DNA of 45,132 bases from an uncultured Prevotellaceae bacterium (GCA_900320565.1 ONSR01000019.1:1-45132), one strand, 5' to 3'. Shown: positions 1 through 7,889, counted from the first letter of the stretch. The notes: a model not told the origin generated them from the sequence alone. Numbers and translations are program-made.

Positions 1-1
1 A

Positions 2-280
2 TGGACTTTTGACTATGGCGACGAGGGTTATTGTACCTTGACATTCTCAGGGACGGCAACAAGTGGAACCATGACAATTGTGTCTAACGAAAAGGGACGC
101 ATCGACACGGAAACTTCCCGCTATATCTATAAGGACGGATACCTCTACCTCCCAGACTTAGATGACTACGATGAATTTGGAGCAATAGAAGTCATTAGCC
201 TGACAGAAACAAAGCTTGTCCTCCGTGACTTCCCCGACGATGGCAAATGCACACTCACAAGGAGTAAATATAAACAATAA
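2..280 (+). CDS. Lipocalin-like secreted protein, 3' part (5' end outside window)
   Basis: The frame is open from base 2 to a TAA at 278-280, so this is the C-terminal ~92 residues of a gene starting upstream. The text alternates beta-strand-like segments (WTFDYGDEGYCTLTF, then a YLYLPDLDDYDEF stretch) and ends with VISLTETKLVLRDFPD. The pattern 'sLTeTkLvLrd' is typical of the last strands of small Bacteroidetes lipocalin-like lipoproteins; that family assignment is inference from this motif only. It lies 12 nt upstream of the PD40 gene and is probably co-transcribed. A decayed homologous tail occurs at 2222-2392, also directly before a PD40 copy, so the two genes form a duplicated pair. The TTG at 38 and the ATGs inside are not real starts, because the homologous-looking text begins before them. 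Confidence 0.6.
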   Translation, partial: WTFDYGDEGYCTLTFSGTATSGTMTIVSNEKGRIDTETSRYIYKDGYLYLPDLDDYDEFGAIEVISLTETKLVLRDFPDDGKCTLTRSKYKQ

Positions 281-292
281 ACAGATAAGACA

Positions 293-1264
293 ATGAAAAG
301 ACTTACAACCATTATCCTGTTGCTGATTGCTATATGCAGTCATGCCCAAAGAGTAGATTTCTCCGTAGTATTCGTTCCCGAAGAGAGCGGCAACAACATT
401 ACGCGCATCTCCAATGCCGGCGATTATGTCTGCTTGCCCATTGTGAAAAGAAACTCTAATAGTGTAAGCTGGAGTTCCAATCGCATTCTCGGCATCTCAC
501 CCGACGGGACACAGCTGGCTTACATCTCTAATCGCAACAATGCCACGAACATTTTCCTCACAGACCTAAATAAGCAGGGCGGTAGCGTTCAGCGCACCAA
601 ACGACAGGGCGTGCAGGACTTCACCTTTTCGTCGGACGGCAAGTACATCTGCTTCTCTGAGGTGCGAGGCAAAGAATGTCAATTATTTCAGACCGATGCA
701 AAAAGCGGTTATGTGTGCCGTCAGATAACAAGTGGTGCGAGGGATTACTCGCCCGTTTATTCGAGCGACATGAAGCAAGTATTCTTCGCCCGCGAGGAAA
801 AGAAAGGTTTCAGCGTATGGAGCTATAACATAGCCAACAATTTCCTAGCCACCTATTCCCTCGGACTTAACCCCTCGCCCGTATCAGGGGAGAGCTCCTA
901 CTTCTGTACACGCATTAGTGCGGCGGGAATCTGCGAGATATGGAAAGTAAACTACGAGAACGGACTTGAAGAGTGCATCGTCAGCGACCCGAACCGCTCC
1001 TTCATGTCTCCCATGATTTCGCCCGATGGCAGATGGCTTCTCATGGTGGGCGGTAGCGTCATAGAGTCCGGTAATGTCAGATACTGGAACACCGATTTAT
1101 ATGCTTGCCACATCGACGGTTCTAATATCACGCAACTTACCTACCATGCTGCCGACGACCTGAGCCCTGTCTGGAGTGGCGACGGCAAGAAAATCTACTT
1201 CGTCTCGCAACGCGGAGATGCCGAAGGCACGGCAAACATCTGGTGCATGGACTTCAACTATTGA
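293..1264 (+). CDS. Secreted PD40/TolB-like beta-propeller protein
   Basis: A 323-aa protein with an N-terminal signal peptide (about residues 1-18, cut after SHAQ-type residues), so it is exported. The body shows repeated blades of the PD40 type: 'SPDGTQLAYISNR..ATNIFLTDL', 'SSDGKYICFSE', 'SPDGRWLLMVGG', and 'SGDGKKIYFVSQRG.AEGTANIWCMD'. Each has the DG-x-x-aromatic core seen in TolB C-terminal propellers and related WD40-like Bacteroidetes proteins. The family mostly binds proteins or glycans; no catalytic residues are visible and no specific role can be assigned. It follows the lipocalin-like gene by 12 nt and precedes a porin-like gene by 55 nt. The first ~50 codons are duplicated at 2405-2559. 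The ATG at 293 gives the signal peptide directly. Confidence 0.75.
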   Translation: MKRLTTIILLLIAICSHAQRVDFSVVFVPEESGNNITRISNAGDYVCLPIVKRNSNSVSWSSNRILGISPDGTQLAYISNRNNATNIFLTDLNKQGGSVQRTKRQGVQDFTFSSDGKYICFSEVRGKECQLFQTDAKSGYVCRQITSGARDYSPVYSSDMKQVFFAREEKKGFSVWSYNIANNFLATYSLGLNPSPVSGESSYFCTRISAAGICEIWKVNYENGLEECIVSDPNRSFMSPMISPDGRWLLMVGGSVIESGNVRYWNTDLYACHIDGSNITQLTYHAADDLSPVWSGDGKKIYFVSQRGDAEGTANIWCMDFNY

Positions 1265-1319
1265 TCCTTATAAAGTACGTGTTCATTAACATATTTATCA
1301 ATTCAAAACTTTTATTATT

Positions 1320-2099
1320 ATGAAGATTAAGTATCTTTTTCTTGCGGTGGCAATGACCGTTGCAACGAGTGCAAGCGCACAGTTCGTAAACAGCGGAGGC
1401 TCAAAAGGCTACTCAAATGTCTCGGGTACAGAACTTGACCAGAAGGTTCATTTTATGGCTGACTTAAGGGTAGGTTCCGTTGCTTCGAAAGGAGGCTTCG
1501 GTGTCAACCTTGGCGGAACGAAGGAAATTGCATCATTCGCTGGCTGCACTCTCGCCTGGGATTTCGTGAACGTGGAATTTGCAGCGCCGTTCAACTCCCC
1601 TGCCGACATGGACATGCTCAGCCTCAAGACAGGCCTTCGCCTCTTCAGCCCCTCGTTTGCCAATGACAACATCCGCCTCTACACCAACCTGGCTATGGGC
1701 TACACCTGTGTGCTAACGAAGGGAGCTTCCTCATCCCCGATGTATGAATACTTGAGAAAGTATATAGAATTGGATTGGAATACATCTGAATGGAGAAAAT
1801 GGTTGAGTGACCAGGGGCTAGATGAAGAAAGAATTAAAGAGATAAGAAGTGAAATAAGTTACTTAGAGAGAGCTTTTGAAGATGCACATGATGATAGTGA
1901 ATTCGCTAACGAGGAAGAATGGAATGAGGAATTCTTGAATAGTCTTGGCGGAGACAAGATGCAAGCCAATCATGGCTTCGGTCTGACATGGGGAGCAGGT
2001 GTGCAAATCAAGAAGAAGTTCTCCATTGGCTACACTCTGCAATACGAAACCGCATTCAAGAGCAAGAACCACTTCGCTACCATAGGCTGGACTTTCTGA
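1320..2099 (+). CDS. Putative outer-membrane beta-barrel protein
   Basis: A 259-aa protein with a clear signal peptide (residues 1-20, ending TSASA-Q). Amphipathic beta-strand-like stretches alternate through residues 40-135 (HFMADLRVGSV, LAWDFVNVEF, IRLYTNLAMGYTCVL) and resume at 220-259 (FGLTWGAGVQI, FSIGYTLQYETAF). The chain ends in an aromatic residue (TIGWTF), as outer-membrane barrels usually do. Residues ~142-215 are a very acidic, helix-rich insertion (YLERAFEDAHDDSEFANEEEW) that looks like a large loop or a separate segment. No specific family is recognised; a small barrel of the OMP_b-brl type is the likeliest. It lies 55 nt after the PD40 gene on the same strand. A strongly structured inverted repeat starts 19 nt after its stop. 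Confidence 0.6.
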   Translation: MKIKYLFLAVAMTVATSASAQFVNSGGSKGYSNVSGTELDQKVHFMADLRVGSVASKGGFGVNLGGTKEIASFAGCTLAWDFVNVEFAAPFNSPADMDMLSLKTGLRLFSPSFANDNIRLYTNLAMGYTCVLTKGASSSPMYEYLRKYIELDWNTSEWRKWLSDQGLDEERIKEIRSEISYLERAFEDAHDDSEFANEEEWNEEFLNSLGGDKMQANHGFGLTWGAGVQIKKKFSIGYTLQYETAFKSKNHFATIGWTF

Positions 2100-2118
2100 C
2101 AGGTTGTTTTTGTTAAAG

Positions 2119-2213
2119 GTGAGTCCGACGTATGAAACATTTGCAAAAGAGAGCAGCCTTGGGCTGATATGCTCAGGGTTTGACGCCCGAATGGTTCATA
2201 GCGTTGGACTCAC
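2119..2213. other. 95-nt inverted-repeat element with cloverleaf-like fold
   Basis: The outer arms GTGAGTCC (2119-2126) and GGACTCAC (2206-2213) are perfect complements. Pairing continues inward with few interruptions (GACG with CGTT, TATGAA with TTCATA, CATT with AATG), giving an arm of about 22 pairs. Inside sit two further stems: GAGCA-GCC with GGC...TGCTC (2151-2174) and GGG...CCC (2176-2188). The result is a junction of three helices. It begins 19 nt after the outer-membrane gene's stop and has no T-run, so it is not a plain terminator. It could be a structured RNA, a small non-autonomous mobile element or a recombination scar. Confidence 0.6.
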
Positions 2214-2221
2214 ATAAATAA

Positions 2222-2392
2222 AAAGGCGAATGGGAAGAGGATACTACGACTTATACATATAATAATGAATTGTCGTTTTACCCATACGGGGAATCAAATC
2301 CTGAAACGGTAATTGTCGTCAGCTTGACCAGTACGAGGCTTGTCCTCAAAGATTGGCCAGATGGAGGCAATTGTACATTCTATAAACAATAA
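2222..2392 (+). pseudogene. Decayed tail of a second lipocalin-like gene
   Basis: This is an open frame of 56 codons ending at TAA 2390-2392 with an in-frame stop immediately before it and no usable start. Its C-terminus (VVSLTSTRLVLKDWPDGGNCT) matches the tail of the lipocalin-like gene at the left edge (VISLTETKLVLRDFPDDGKCT). It is followed after 12 nt by a truncated copy of the PD40 gene, the same spacing as at 280-293. The block is therefore a duplicate of the left-edge gene pair that has lost most of its first gene. Confidence 0.65.
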
Positions 2393-2404
2393 AGAGACAC
2401 AAAA

Positions 2405-2611
2405 ATGAAAAAACTGACAGTCATTATTATTCTTTTGCTACTTGCTGTGAGTGGCTATGTGCAAAGAGTCGATTTCTCAGTGGTTTTCGTTCCCGAAGAA
2501 AGCGGCAATAACATTACGCGTATCTCCAATGCTGGTGATTATGTCTGCTTGCCCATCGTGATGCTATGTCTGTTTTGGTGTTTGCTGAGCCCCATACAAT
2601 CGTCAGTATGA
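2405..2611 (+). pseudogene. Truncated duplicate of the PD40 gene
   Basis: The first ~51 codons repeat the start of the PD40 gene at 293, including an almost unchanged block (FVVPEES-type text, GNNITRISNAGDYVCLPIV). DNA identity is high up to about base 2559 and then stops abruptly after 'cccatcgtga'. The remaining codons (MLCLFWCLLSPIQSSV) are unrelated read-through into the next segment, and the frame closes at 2611. The signal peptide is intact, so a short exported peptide could still be made, but no propeller remains. The breakpoint coincides with the start of a glycosyltransferase remnant, which suggests a deletion or recombination joint. Confidence 0.8.
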
Positions 2612-2865
2612 AGCATAATTCTGTCAGCCCAGTAACGATAGTATTACGGATAGGCATTGTTTTCCTGATAATATCGTTCTGCATATTGATGTATGTAATC
2701 GTGTGTTTCATCAGTCGGCAGACATTGGCAAGTTGGGCGCTGCCTCTACTGATAGTATGGTTTTGCTGCGGTTGTGTTCTGGTCGGAATTGGTATCTTGG
2801 GTGAGCATATAAGAAAGGAAATACAGAATACGGACATGATGTCCGGGAAACAAACAGAAATATGA
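2566..2865 (+). pseudogene. C-terminal membrane tail of a GT2 (GtrB/DPM1-like) glycosyltransferase
   Basis: This 99-codon frame has two hydrophobic segments (roughly residues 23-50 and 58-80) and ends with a segment reading GVLVGIGIL-GEHIRKEI-like text (actual start GCVLVG). That arrangement, two membrane helices followed by 'lGilGEyIgriy', is characteristic of the C-terminus of polyprenyl-phosphate-hexose transferases of family GT2. The catalytic domain is absent: upstream lies the truncated PD40 copy. It is therefore read as the 3' remnant of a deleted GT2 gene. The frame overlaps the start of the GT-C gene by 4 nt, so the original GT2 gene was probably the first gene of the glycan operon. 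It could still be translated as a small membrane protein. Confidence 0.6.
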
Positions 2866-4388
2866 AAGAAAAGAAAACTATGTGTCTGCTATTCTTATTA
2901 GCAATCGTTCTCATTACACTGTTCAGTTGTTGCTCTTGGATTTATCCTCTACAACCCCACGATGATGCTAATGTTTTTATGAGTATAGGTAAAAGTATGC
3001 TCTCCGGGAAATTGCTTTATACAGAGGTTCATGATCATAAAGGTCCTGTGCTATATTTCCTTCACGAATGGGCTGCTGTTCTGTCGTCCAGAACTTTCTT
3101 CGGTATATATCTTCTAGAAGTGTTGTGCTGCTTCGGTTTCCTTGTGTACTCCTACAGGATGATGTGCATGTTTGCAGAACATAGTATTTGCATGGTTACA
3201 ATCTGCCTGGTGGGTGTGCTGACGTACTCCTCGGACTTTATGTTCTACGGTGATATGGTGGAGGAGTTAAGCCTGCCAGTCCTCAGCTGCATCCTATACA
3301 AGACGCTTCGATATGCTAAGCACGGTCAGTTGCCAAACAGATGGGAAGCGCTTTTTATCGGTGCTGGCGTGGCGGCGGTTTTCTGGATGAAATATACGGT
3401 GCTATTCATGTGCTTCGGTTCTTTGGCTGCAATTCTCATCTTGGCTGTAAAGCGCAATCATTTGTGTGGGGTAATGTCGTGTCTGGGATGGATGACTGTT
3501 GGTGCAGCGGCTCTGACGACTCCCGTAATGACTTACTTCATCGTCCATGGCAACATACAAAGTCTGTACCAGTCGTATTTCATCTTCAACATCTGCTCAT
3601 ACGCCAACAGAGCCGCAGAAGTATTGTGGTTGCCGCCTCTTAAGGTCGCAGGCTGGCTAGTGCTCATAAGTGTAGTCTTGATGGCACGGATATCTCGTGA
3701 CGTGAAGGTGACCATTGCGCTCTGTTGGGGTGCCGAGCTCCTAACGTTCGTACTAATCAAGGTCTATCTCTACTACTTCTTGACCATATACATATTTGCA
3801 CCGTTTATCATATACATAATACGCAAGATAAAGTCACGAATCCTTATTCATGTAATCGCCATCATTCTCATCGTGATTGCCACAATGACAAACTTTAATC
3901 TCATGACACTTATCAACGGAAAGTTCCCCACCGCGGTCTTGCCAATGGCGAAGATAATCAACGCTGATAATGATCCGGACAAGCAGGTACTGACCATCAA
4001 TTCATATGATACGGGAATCTACACGCTGACAGACTGTTTGCCACCAATCAAATATTTTGTCACGCCGAATGTCTATGTAAAGGAACTCGTGGACGAACAA
4101 ACCGATTATTTGACCACATGTAAAGCCAAATATCTCATCCGGAAGACAGACGGATTTGAACACTATTATGAAACCTTCCATCCAGACCTGAGTCGAGACT
4201 ATCGTGCAATATATACGACGACGAGTGCATATCGTCCCGAGTTGCTGTTGCATCCACTGGAGTATCTGTGGACACTTGGCTATATTCGTGGAGTGATAGA
4301 AAAGCAATGTGAGCCAGAGCGACGAGTTGTGACATATCGTCTTTATCGAATTAAATCCGAGAAAGCCACCGGTGTAATAAGGCATTAA
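2862..4388 (+). CDS. GT-C-type membrane glycosyltransferase
   Basis: A 508-aa polytopic membrane protein with about ten hydrophobic segments between residues 8 and 350 and a soluble C-terminal part of ~150 residues. The first loop carries PHDDANVFMSIGKSM...LYTEVHDHKGPVLYF. An acidic pair in the first periplasmic loop followed by 'hDHKGPllYf' is typical of GT-C enzymes related to ArnT and PMT, which transfer sugars from polyprenyl-phosphate donors outside the inner membrane. The acceptor is unknown. It overlaps the upstream GT2 remnant by 4 nt and lies 26 nt before the UDP-galactopyranose mutase gene, so it likely acts in assembly of a surface glycan. The family assignment rests on topology and the loop motif; the exact specificity cannot be read. 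Confidence 0.7.
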   Translation: MKEKKTMCLLFLLAIVLITLFSCCSWIYPLQPHDDANVFMSIGKSMLSGKLLYTEVHDHKGPVLYFLHEWAAVLSSRTFFGIYLLEVLCCFGFLVYSYRMMCMFAEHSICMVTICLVGVLTYSSDFMFYGDMVEELSLPVLSCILYKTLRYAKHGQLPNRWEALFIGAGVAAVFWMKYTVLFMCFGSLAAILILAVKRNHLCGVMSCLGWMTVGAAALTTPVMTYFIVHGNIQSLYQSYFIFNICSYANRAAEVLWLPPLKVAGWLVLISVVLMARISRDVKVTIALCWGAELLTFVLIKVYLYYFLTIYIFAPFIIYIIRKIKSRILIHVIAIILIVIATMTNFNLMTLINGKFPTAVLPMAKIINADNDPDKQVLTINSYDTGIYTLTDCLPPIKYFVTPNVYVKELVDEQTDYLTTCKAKYLIRKTDGFEHYYETFHPDLSRDYRAIYTTTSAYRPELLLHPLEYLWTLGYIRGVIEKQCEPERRVVTYRLYRIKSEKATGVIRH

Positions 4389-4414
4389 AATGTAAGCACA
4401 AGGAATTAGCCACG

Positions 4415-5539
4415 ATGTATGATTATCTAATAGTAGGTTCCGGTCTGTTCGGAGCAACGTTTGCGCATGAGGCCAAACTTCGTGACAAGAGGTGTTTTGT
4501 CATTGAAAAACGCCCCCATCTAGGAGGTAATGTATATTGTGAGAAAATGGAAGGCATAAATGTTCACAAGTATGGTGCCCATATATTTCATACTAATAAC
4601 AAAGAAGTGTGGGATTATGTGAACGCTATTGTTCCTTTCAACCGATATACGAACTGTCCAGTTGCTAATTATCATGGAAAGTTGTTTAACTTACCATTCA
4701 ATATGAATACCTTTTATCAGATGTGGGGCGTAACCACGCCAGAACAAGCCATAAAAAAAATAGAAGAACAAAAGGCAGAGGCTGTAGCCAAGATGAAAGG
4801 AGAGGGAGTGTCAGAACCTCGCAACCTTGAAGAGCAGGGATTGTGCTTAGTAGGAAAGGATATTTTTGAAAACCTTATCAAAGAATACACAGAAAAACAG
4901 TGGGGCAGGAAGTGCAGCGAATTGCCGGCTTTTATTATTAAGCGATTGCCGATGCGTTTTGTGTTTGACAATAATTATTTTAATGACCAATATCAAGGTA
5001 TTCCTGTCGGTGGTTACAATAAACTCATTGATGGCCTTTTGGAAGGAGTGGATTGCAAGACAGACACAGACTTCTTCCATTCTAAGTTCAGAGATTGGCG
5101 GAAATATGCTAAGAGTTTAGTATATACAGGACCTCTTGATGAATACTTTAATTTCAAGTTTGGAAGGTTGGATTGGCGTACTGTATATTTCAAAACGTTT
5201 GTGGTAAATACTCCTAATTACCAAGGTAATGCTGTGATAAATTATACATCGCATGAGAAACCTTATACTCGTGTTATTGAACATAAACACTTCGAGATGT
5301 TTGGGCAGACTGTTTACAATTATCCCAAGACAGTCATTAGTGAAGAATACTCTACAGAGTATAAAGAAGGAATGGAACCTTTTTATGCGGTGAACGATGA
5401 GCACAACAATGCCCTCGCAGACCAGTACCGTCAGTTAGCAGAGAAAGAAGTGGGAGTTTTGTTCGGGGGTAGACTAGCAGAGTATAAGTATTACGATATG
5501 GCTCCAGTGATTGAAAAAGTTATTAATTATTTCAAATAA
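4415..5539 (+). CDS. glf: UDP-galactopyranose mutase
   Basis: The 374-aa protein converts UDP-galactopyranose to UDP-galactofuranose using reduced FAD. The N-terminus has the dinucleotide-binding motif VGSGLFGA (residues 7-14) followed by a FAD-ribose acidic end (VIEKRPHLGGN). The diagnostic mutase block HKYGAHIFHTNNKEVW sits at about 51-66, followed by the FNLPFN and YTEKQWG regions; TGPLDEYF is in the centre. Length matches the bacterial family (365-390 aa). It is cytoplasmic and supplies UDP-Galf to glycosyltransferases. Its placement between a GT-C protein and a GtrA/GT2 pair points to a galactofuranose-containing surface polysaccharide or O-glycan. The start at 4415 places the Rossmann motif at the usual distance from the N-terminus. 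Confidence 0.96.
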   Translation: MYDYLIVGSGLFGATFAHEAKLRDKRCFVIEKRPHLGGNVYCEKMEGINVHKYGAHIFHTNNKEVWDYVNAIVPFNRYTNCPVANYHGKLFNLPFNMNTFYQMWGVTTPEQAIKKIEEQKAEAVAKMKGEGVSEPRNLEEQGLCLVGKDIFENLIKEYTEKQWGRKCSELPAFIIKRLPMRFVFDNNYFNDQYQGIPVGGYNKLIDGLLEGVDCKTDTDFFHSKFRDWRKYAKSLVYTGPLDEYFNFKFGRLDWRTVYFKTFVVNTPNYQGNAVINYTSHEKPYTRVIEHKHFEMFGQTVYNYPKTVISEEYSTEYKEGMEPFYAVNDEHNNALADQYRQLAEKEVGVLFGGRLAEYKYYDMAPVIEKVINYFK

Positions 5540-5547
5540 TAGTCAAT

Positions 5548-5991
5548 ATGAGATTCTCCGTCCTAGTAAAAACTTTGTATGCAAAATTTGGGGTCTTTAT
5601 TTTATATGGCATAATCGGATGTTGTACGGCAACGCTTGATTTTTTGATTTTTACTGGACTTACACAATGGACTTCTATCCATTATATAGCAGCGAATGTG
5701 GTCAGTTGCTTCATCGGTATTTTATGCAGTTTCCTGCTAAATCGTAAATATAATTTCAAAGTCACAGATCACGCCATACGCCGTATGATCATTTTCTTTG
5801 CTGTAGGTTTATTTGGCTTATTTGTCAGTTCTGTTATATTACACTTTTTTATAGACAATCTACATTGGAATAAAACTATTTCCAAATTGAGTTCTATAGT
5901 GGTAGTGGTAGTGATGCAGTTTTTCCTCAATAAGTATATCTCCTTCAAAGAAGATAAGAAAACATTTAGAGCAGAAATGCTATATAAATAG
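5548..5991 (+). CDS. GtrA family membrane protein
   Basis: A 147-aa protein with four predicted membrane helices (about residues 14-34, 41-63, 79-102, 112-130). The pairs of motifs 'f.lyGiigc.tatldFliFtgL' and 'c.FllNRKYnFk' are characteristic of GtrA/DPMS-type proteins. Family members are thought to help flip or position polyprenyl-linked sugars made by a GT2 partner. The gene starts 8 nt after glf and is followed 26 nt later by a GT2 enzyme lacking membrane segments, the classic GtrA-GtrB-like pairing. The second half again shows FFLNKYISFKE, the GtrA C-terminal repeat of the same motif. Substrate cannot be read from the sequence. Confidence 0.88.
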   Translation: MRFSVLVKTLYAKFGVFILYGIIGCCTATLDFLIFTGLTQWTSIHYIAANVVSCFIGILCSFLLNRKYNFKVTDHAIRRMIIFFAVGLFGLFVSSVILHFFIDNLHWNKTISKLSSIVVVVVMQFFLNKYISFKEDKKTFRAEMLYK

Positions 5992-6017
5992 AAGTATTAA
6001 CATAATCATATAATCAA

Positions 6018-6770
6018 ATGGATAAAATATATATTGTTATGCCTGCTTATAACGAGGCAGAAAACATAGAGGATACAATAGAGCAATGGTATCCTGTTGT
6101 TGAGAAAATGTCAAGAGACGGGGTAGATGCAACGCTTTGTATAGCAAATGATGGAAGCAGAGATAATACTTTTGCAATTATGGATGGCTTAAAAGAAAAG
6201 TATCTTTTTTTAGAGCCACTTGATAAAAAGAATTCCGGTCATGGTGCTACAGTTCTATATCTTTATCGTCATGCCATAGCAGCAGGTGCTAACTATATTT
6301 TCCAGACCGATAGTGATGGTCAGACCAATCCTGATGAGTTCTGGCAAATGTGGAATAATCGTGAGAAGTATGATTTCCAAATTGGCCATAGACTTGGCAG
6401 GCAGGATGGTGGCAGCAGGGTTTTTGTTACAAAAACTCTTAGGCTGATAGTATGGTTGATGTTTCATGAATGGGTGACAGATGCAAATACACCCTTCCGC
6501 CTGATGCGTACTGATAAGTTGCAGAAGGTCATGAAGGTTATCCCGGAGGACTACAACCTCTGCAACGTGGCTATTTCAGCTATTGCCACCAAGTGGAAAT
6601 ACAAGATTGGGTGGTATAAGATATCCTTTAAGCCACGACAGGGCGGTATTAACTCTATCAACATGAAGAATATCTTCAAAATTGGCAGGAAAGCCCTGAC
6701 TGATTTCTGGAAAATTAACCATAACCTTCGAAACACCCGCAGGGGTGGGGAAGGGAATTGGACTCTATAA
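6018..6770 (+). CDS. Family 2 glycosyltransferase (DPM1/GtrB-like)
   Basis: A 250-aa GT-A fold enzyme. The nucleotide-binding start IVMPAYNEAENI (6-17) and the NDGS motif (44-47) are present, and the metal-binding DxD is D98-S-D100 within QTDSDGQTNPDEF. Length and lack of any C-terminal hydrophobic pair resemble dolichol/polyprenyl-phosphate mannose synthases of the short type. It probably makes a polyprenyl-phosphate-linked sugar on the cytoplasmic face for use by the GtrA partner and the GT-C enzyme upstream. It is the last gene of the glycan operon; a new promoter follows within 75 nt. The detached GT2 membrane tail at 2566-2865 probably comes from another GT2, since its text matches the type with fused helices. 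Confidence 0.88.
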   Translation: MDKIYIVMPAYNEAENIEDTIEQWYPVVEKMSRDGVDATLCIANDGSRDNTFAIMDGLKEKYLFLEPLDKKNSGHGATVLYLYRHAIAAGANYIFQTDSDGQTNPDEFWQMWNNREKYDFQIGHRLGRQDGGSRVFVTKTLRLIVWLMFHEWVTDANTPFRLMRTDKLQKVMKVIPEDYNLCNVAISAIATKWKYKIGWYKISFKPRQGGINSINMKNIFKIGRKALTDFWKINHNLRNTRRGGEGNWTL

Positions 6771-6811
6771 TTTTATAACTCCCGAAACTTAAATTAATAA
6801 AATTATTTTCG

Positions 6812-6819
6812 TATCTTTG
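6812..6819 (+). promoter_or_regulatory. Bacteroidetes -7 promoter box before the exonuclease gene
   Basis: TATCTTTG (6812-6819) fits TAnnTTTG and lies 23 nt before the exonuclease start codon. No convincing TTTG -33 box is seen at the usual 19-21 nt distance, so strength is uncertain. Confidence 0.55.
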
Positions 6820-6841
6820 CAGACACAAACTCTCTGACAAG

Positions 6842-7333
6842 ATGCTTGACTTTGCAGCGATAGACTTTGAGACGGCGAATAGCGAGCGCAGCTCGGTGTG
6901 TTCTGTGGGTGTTGTCGTTGTGCGGGGTGGGGAGATTGTGGATTCGTTCTACTCGCTCATCCAGCCTGAGCCGAACTATTATAACTACTGGTGCCAGCGC
7001 GTGCATGGGCTGGGACACAGGGATACGGACGACGCGCCGTTGTTTCCTGAGGTGTGGGCTCAGGTGGAGCCTCTGATTGAGGGTCTGCCGCTGGTGGCTC
7101 ACAACAGTCGTTTCGACGAGGGTTGCCTCAAGGCGGTGTTCCGCATCTATCAGATGGACTATCCCGACTACGAGTTCTTCGACACGCTTTGTGCTTCGCG
7201 CAGGCTGTTCCGTTCTTTGCCGAACCATCAACTGCAGACGGTGGCCGAGGCTTGCGGCTTCTGCATGGAGAACCACCATCACGCGCTTGCCGATGCCGAG
7301 GCTTGTGCCAGGATTGCGATGGAGATACTGTGA
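6842..7333 (+). CDS. DEDDh 3'-5' exonuclease (DnaQ-like)
   Basis: A 163-aa stand-alone exonuclease of the DnaQ/RNase T superfamily. Motif Exo I is IDFET with D8 and E10; Exo II is AHNSRFDEG with D92; Exo III is HHALADA with H146 and D151. All four acidic metal ligands and the general-base histidine are therefore present. Such proteins remove 3' nucleotides from DNA or RNA; small stand-alone versions in Bacteroidetes are usually labelled '3'-5' exonuclease' and may act as proofreading or repair factors. No helicase or polymerase domain is fused. The gene has its own -7 box and is followed by a separate promoter for the next gene, so it is probably monocistronic. Confidence 0.92.
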   Translation: MLDFAAIDFETANSERSSVCSVGVVVVRGGEIVDSFYSLIQPEPNYYNYWCQRVHGLGHRDTDDAPLFPEVWAQVEPLIEGLPLVAHNSRFDEGCLKAVFRIYQMDYPDYEFFDTLCASRRLFRSLPNHQLQTVAEACGFCMENHHHALADAEACARIAMEIL

Positions 7334-7381
7334 GTTTTTGCTCAAATTATGGCGAGGAGTGAAGAAATTCCTCTAAATCTT

Positions 7382-7412
7382 TTTGCACTTCTCTTTTTTT
7401 TCCGTAATTTTG
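7382..7412 (+). promoter_or_regulatory. Promoter of the DUF4332 gene
   Basis: TTTG (7382-7385), a 19-nt spacer and TAATTTTG (7405-7412) match the Bacteroidetes primary sigma consensus. The leader to the start codon is about 40 nt. Confidence 0.75.
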
Positions 7413-7457
7413 TTGTCGTGAAAAGCTATTTATTAACCACCTAAACATTTAATTATT

Positions 7458-7865
7458 ATGACTTACAAGATTATCGACATCGAGGGTATTGGCAAGGCTT
7501 ATGCTCCGAAGCTCACCAAGGCAGGTATTGTTACTGTTGCTGCTTTGTTGAAGAAGTGTGCTACTCCCAAGGGCCGTGCTGCACTGGCAGAGGCTACGGG
7601 CATCAGCGAGAAGCTCATCCTGACGTGGACAAACCATGCCGACCTGTTCCGCGTGAAGGGTGTTGGCCCTCAGTTTGCTGAGCTGCTCGAGGCTGCTGGC
7701 GTCGATACGGTGAAGGAGTTCCGCCATCGTGTGCCAGAGAACCTGATGAAGAAGATGCAGGAGACGAATGCTGCGAAGAAGCTCGTCCGCCGTGTTCCTT
7801 CCGTGAAGCAGGTCGAGAAGATGATTGCCGAGGCAAAGGAACTGAAGCCCGTGGTGAAGTATTGA
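7458..7865 (+). CDS. DUF4332 helix-hairpin-helix protein
   Basis: A 135-aa protein of the DUF4332 type. It carries two helix-hairpin-helix-like blocks: IEGIGKAYAPKLTKAGIVTVAALLKKC near the N-terminus and VKGVGPQFAELLEAAGVDTVKEFRHR at about 63-90. The GIG and GVG turns are the hairpins that contact DNA backbone in this fold. Function of the family is not established; DNA binding or a structural role is the reasonable inference. Charged C-terminus (KLVRRVPSVKQVEKMIAEAKELKPVVKY). It has its own consensus promoter and a strong terminator, so it is a single-gene unit. High content of frequently used codons (aag, gct, ctg) hints at good expression. Confidence 0.85.
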   Translation: MTYKIIDIEGIGKAYAPKLTKAGIVTVAALLKKCATPKGRAALAEATGISEKLILTWTNHADLFRVKGVGPQFAELLEAAGVDTVKEFRHRVPENLMKKMQETNAAKKLVRRVPSVKQVEKMIAEAKELKPVVKY

Positions 7866-7889
7866 TTTGCTATCCCTTGAAACGAAATT

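Noticed and set aside
2119-2213. Insertion sequence or tRNA gene
   Set aside because: No transposase frame; the fold lacks a T-arm consensus and an anticodon arm of the right shape.
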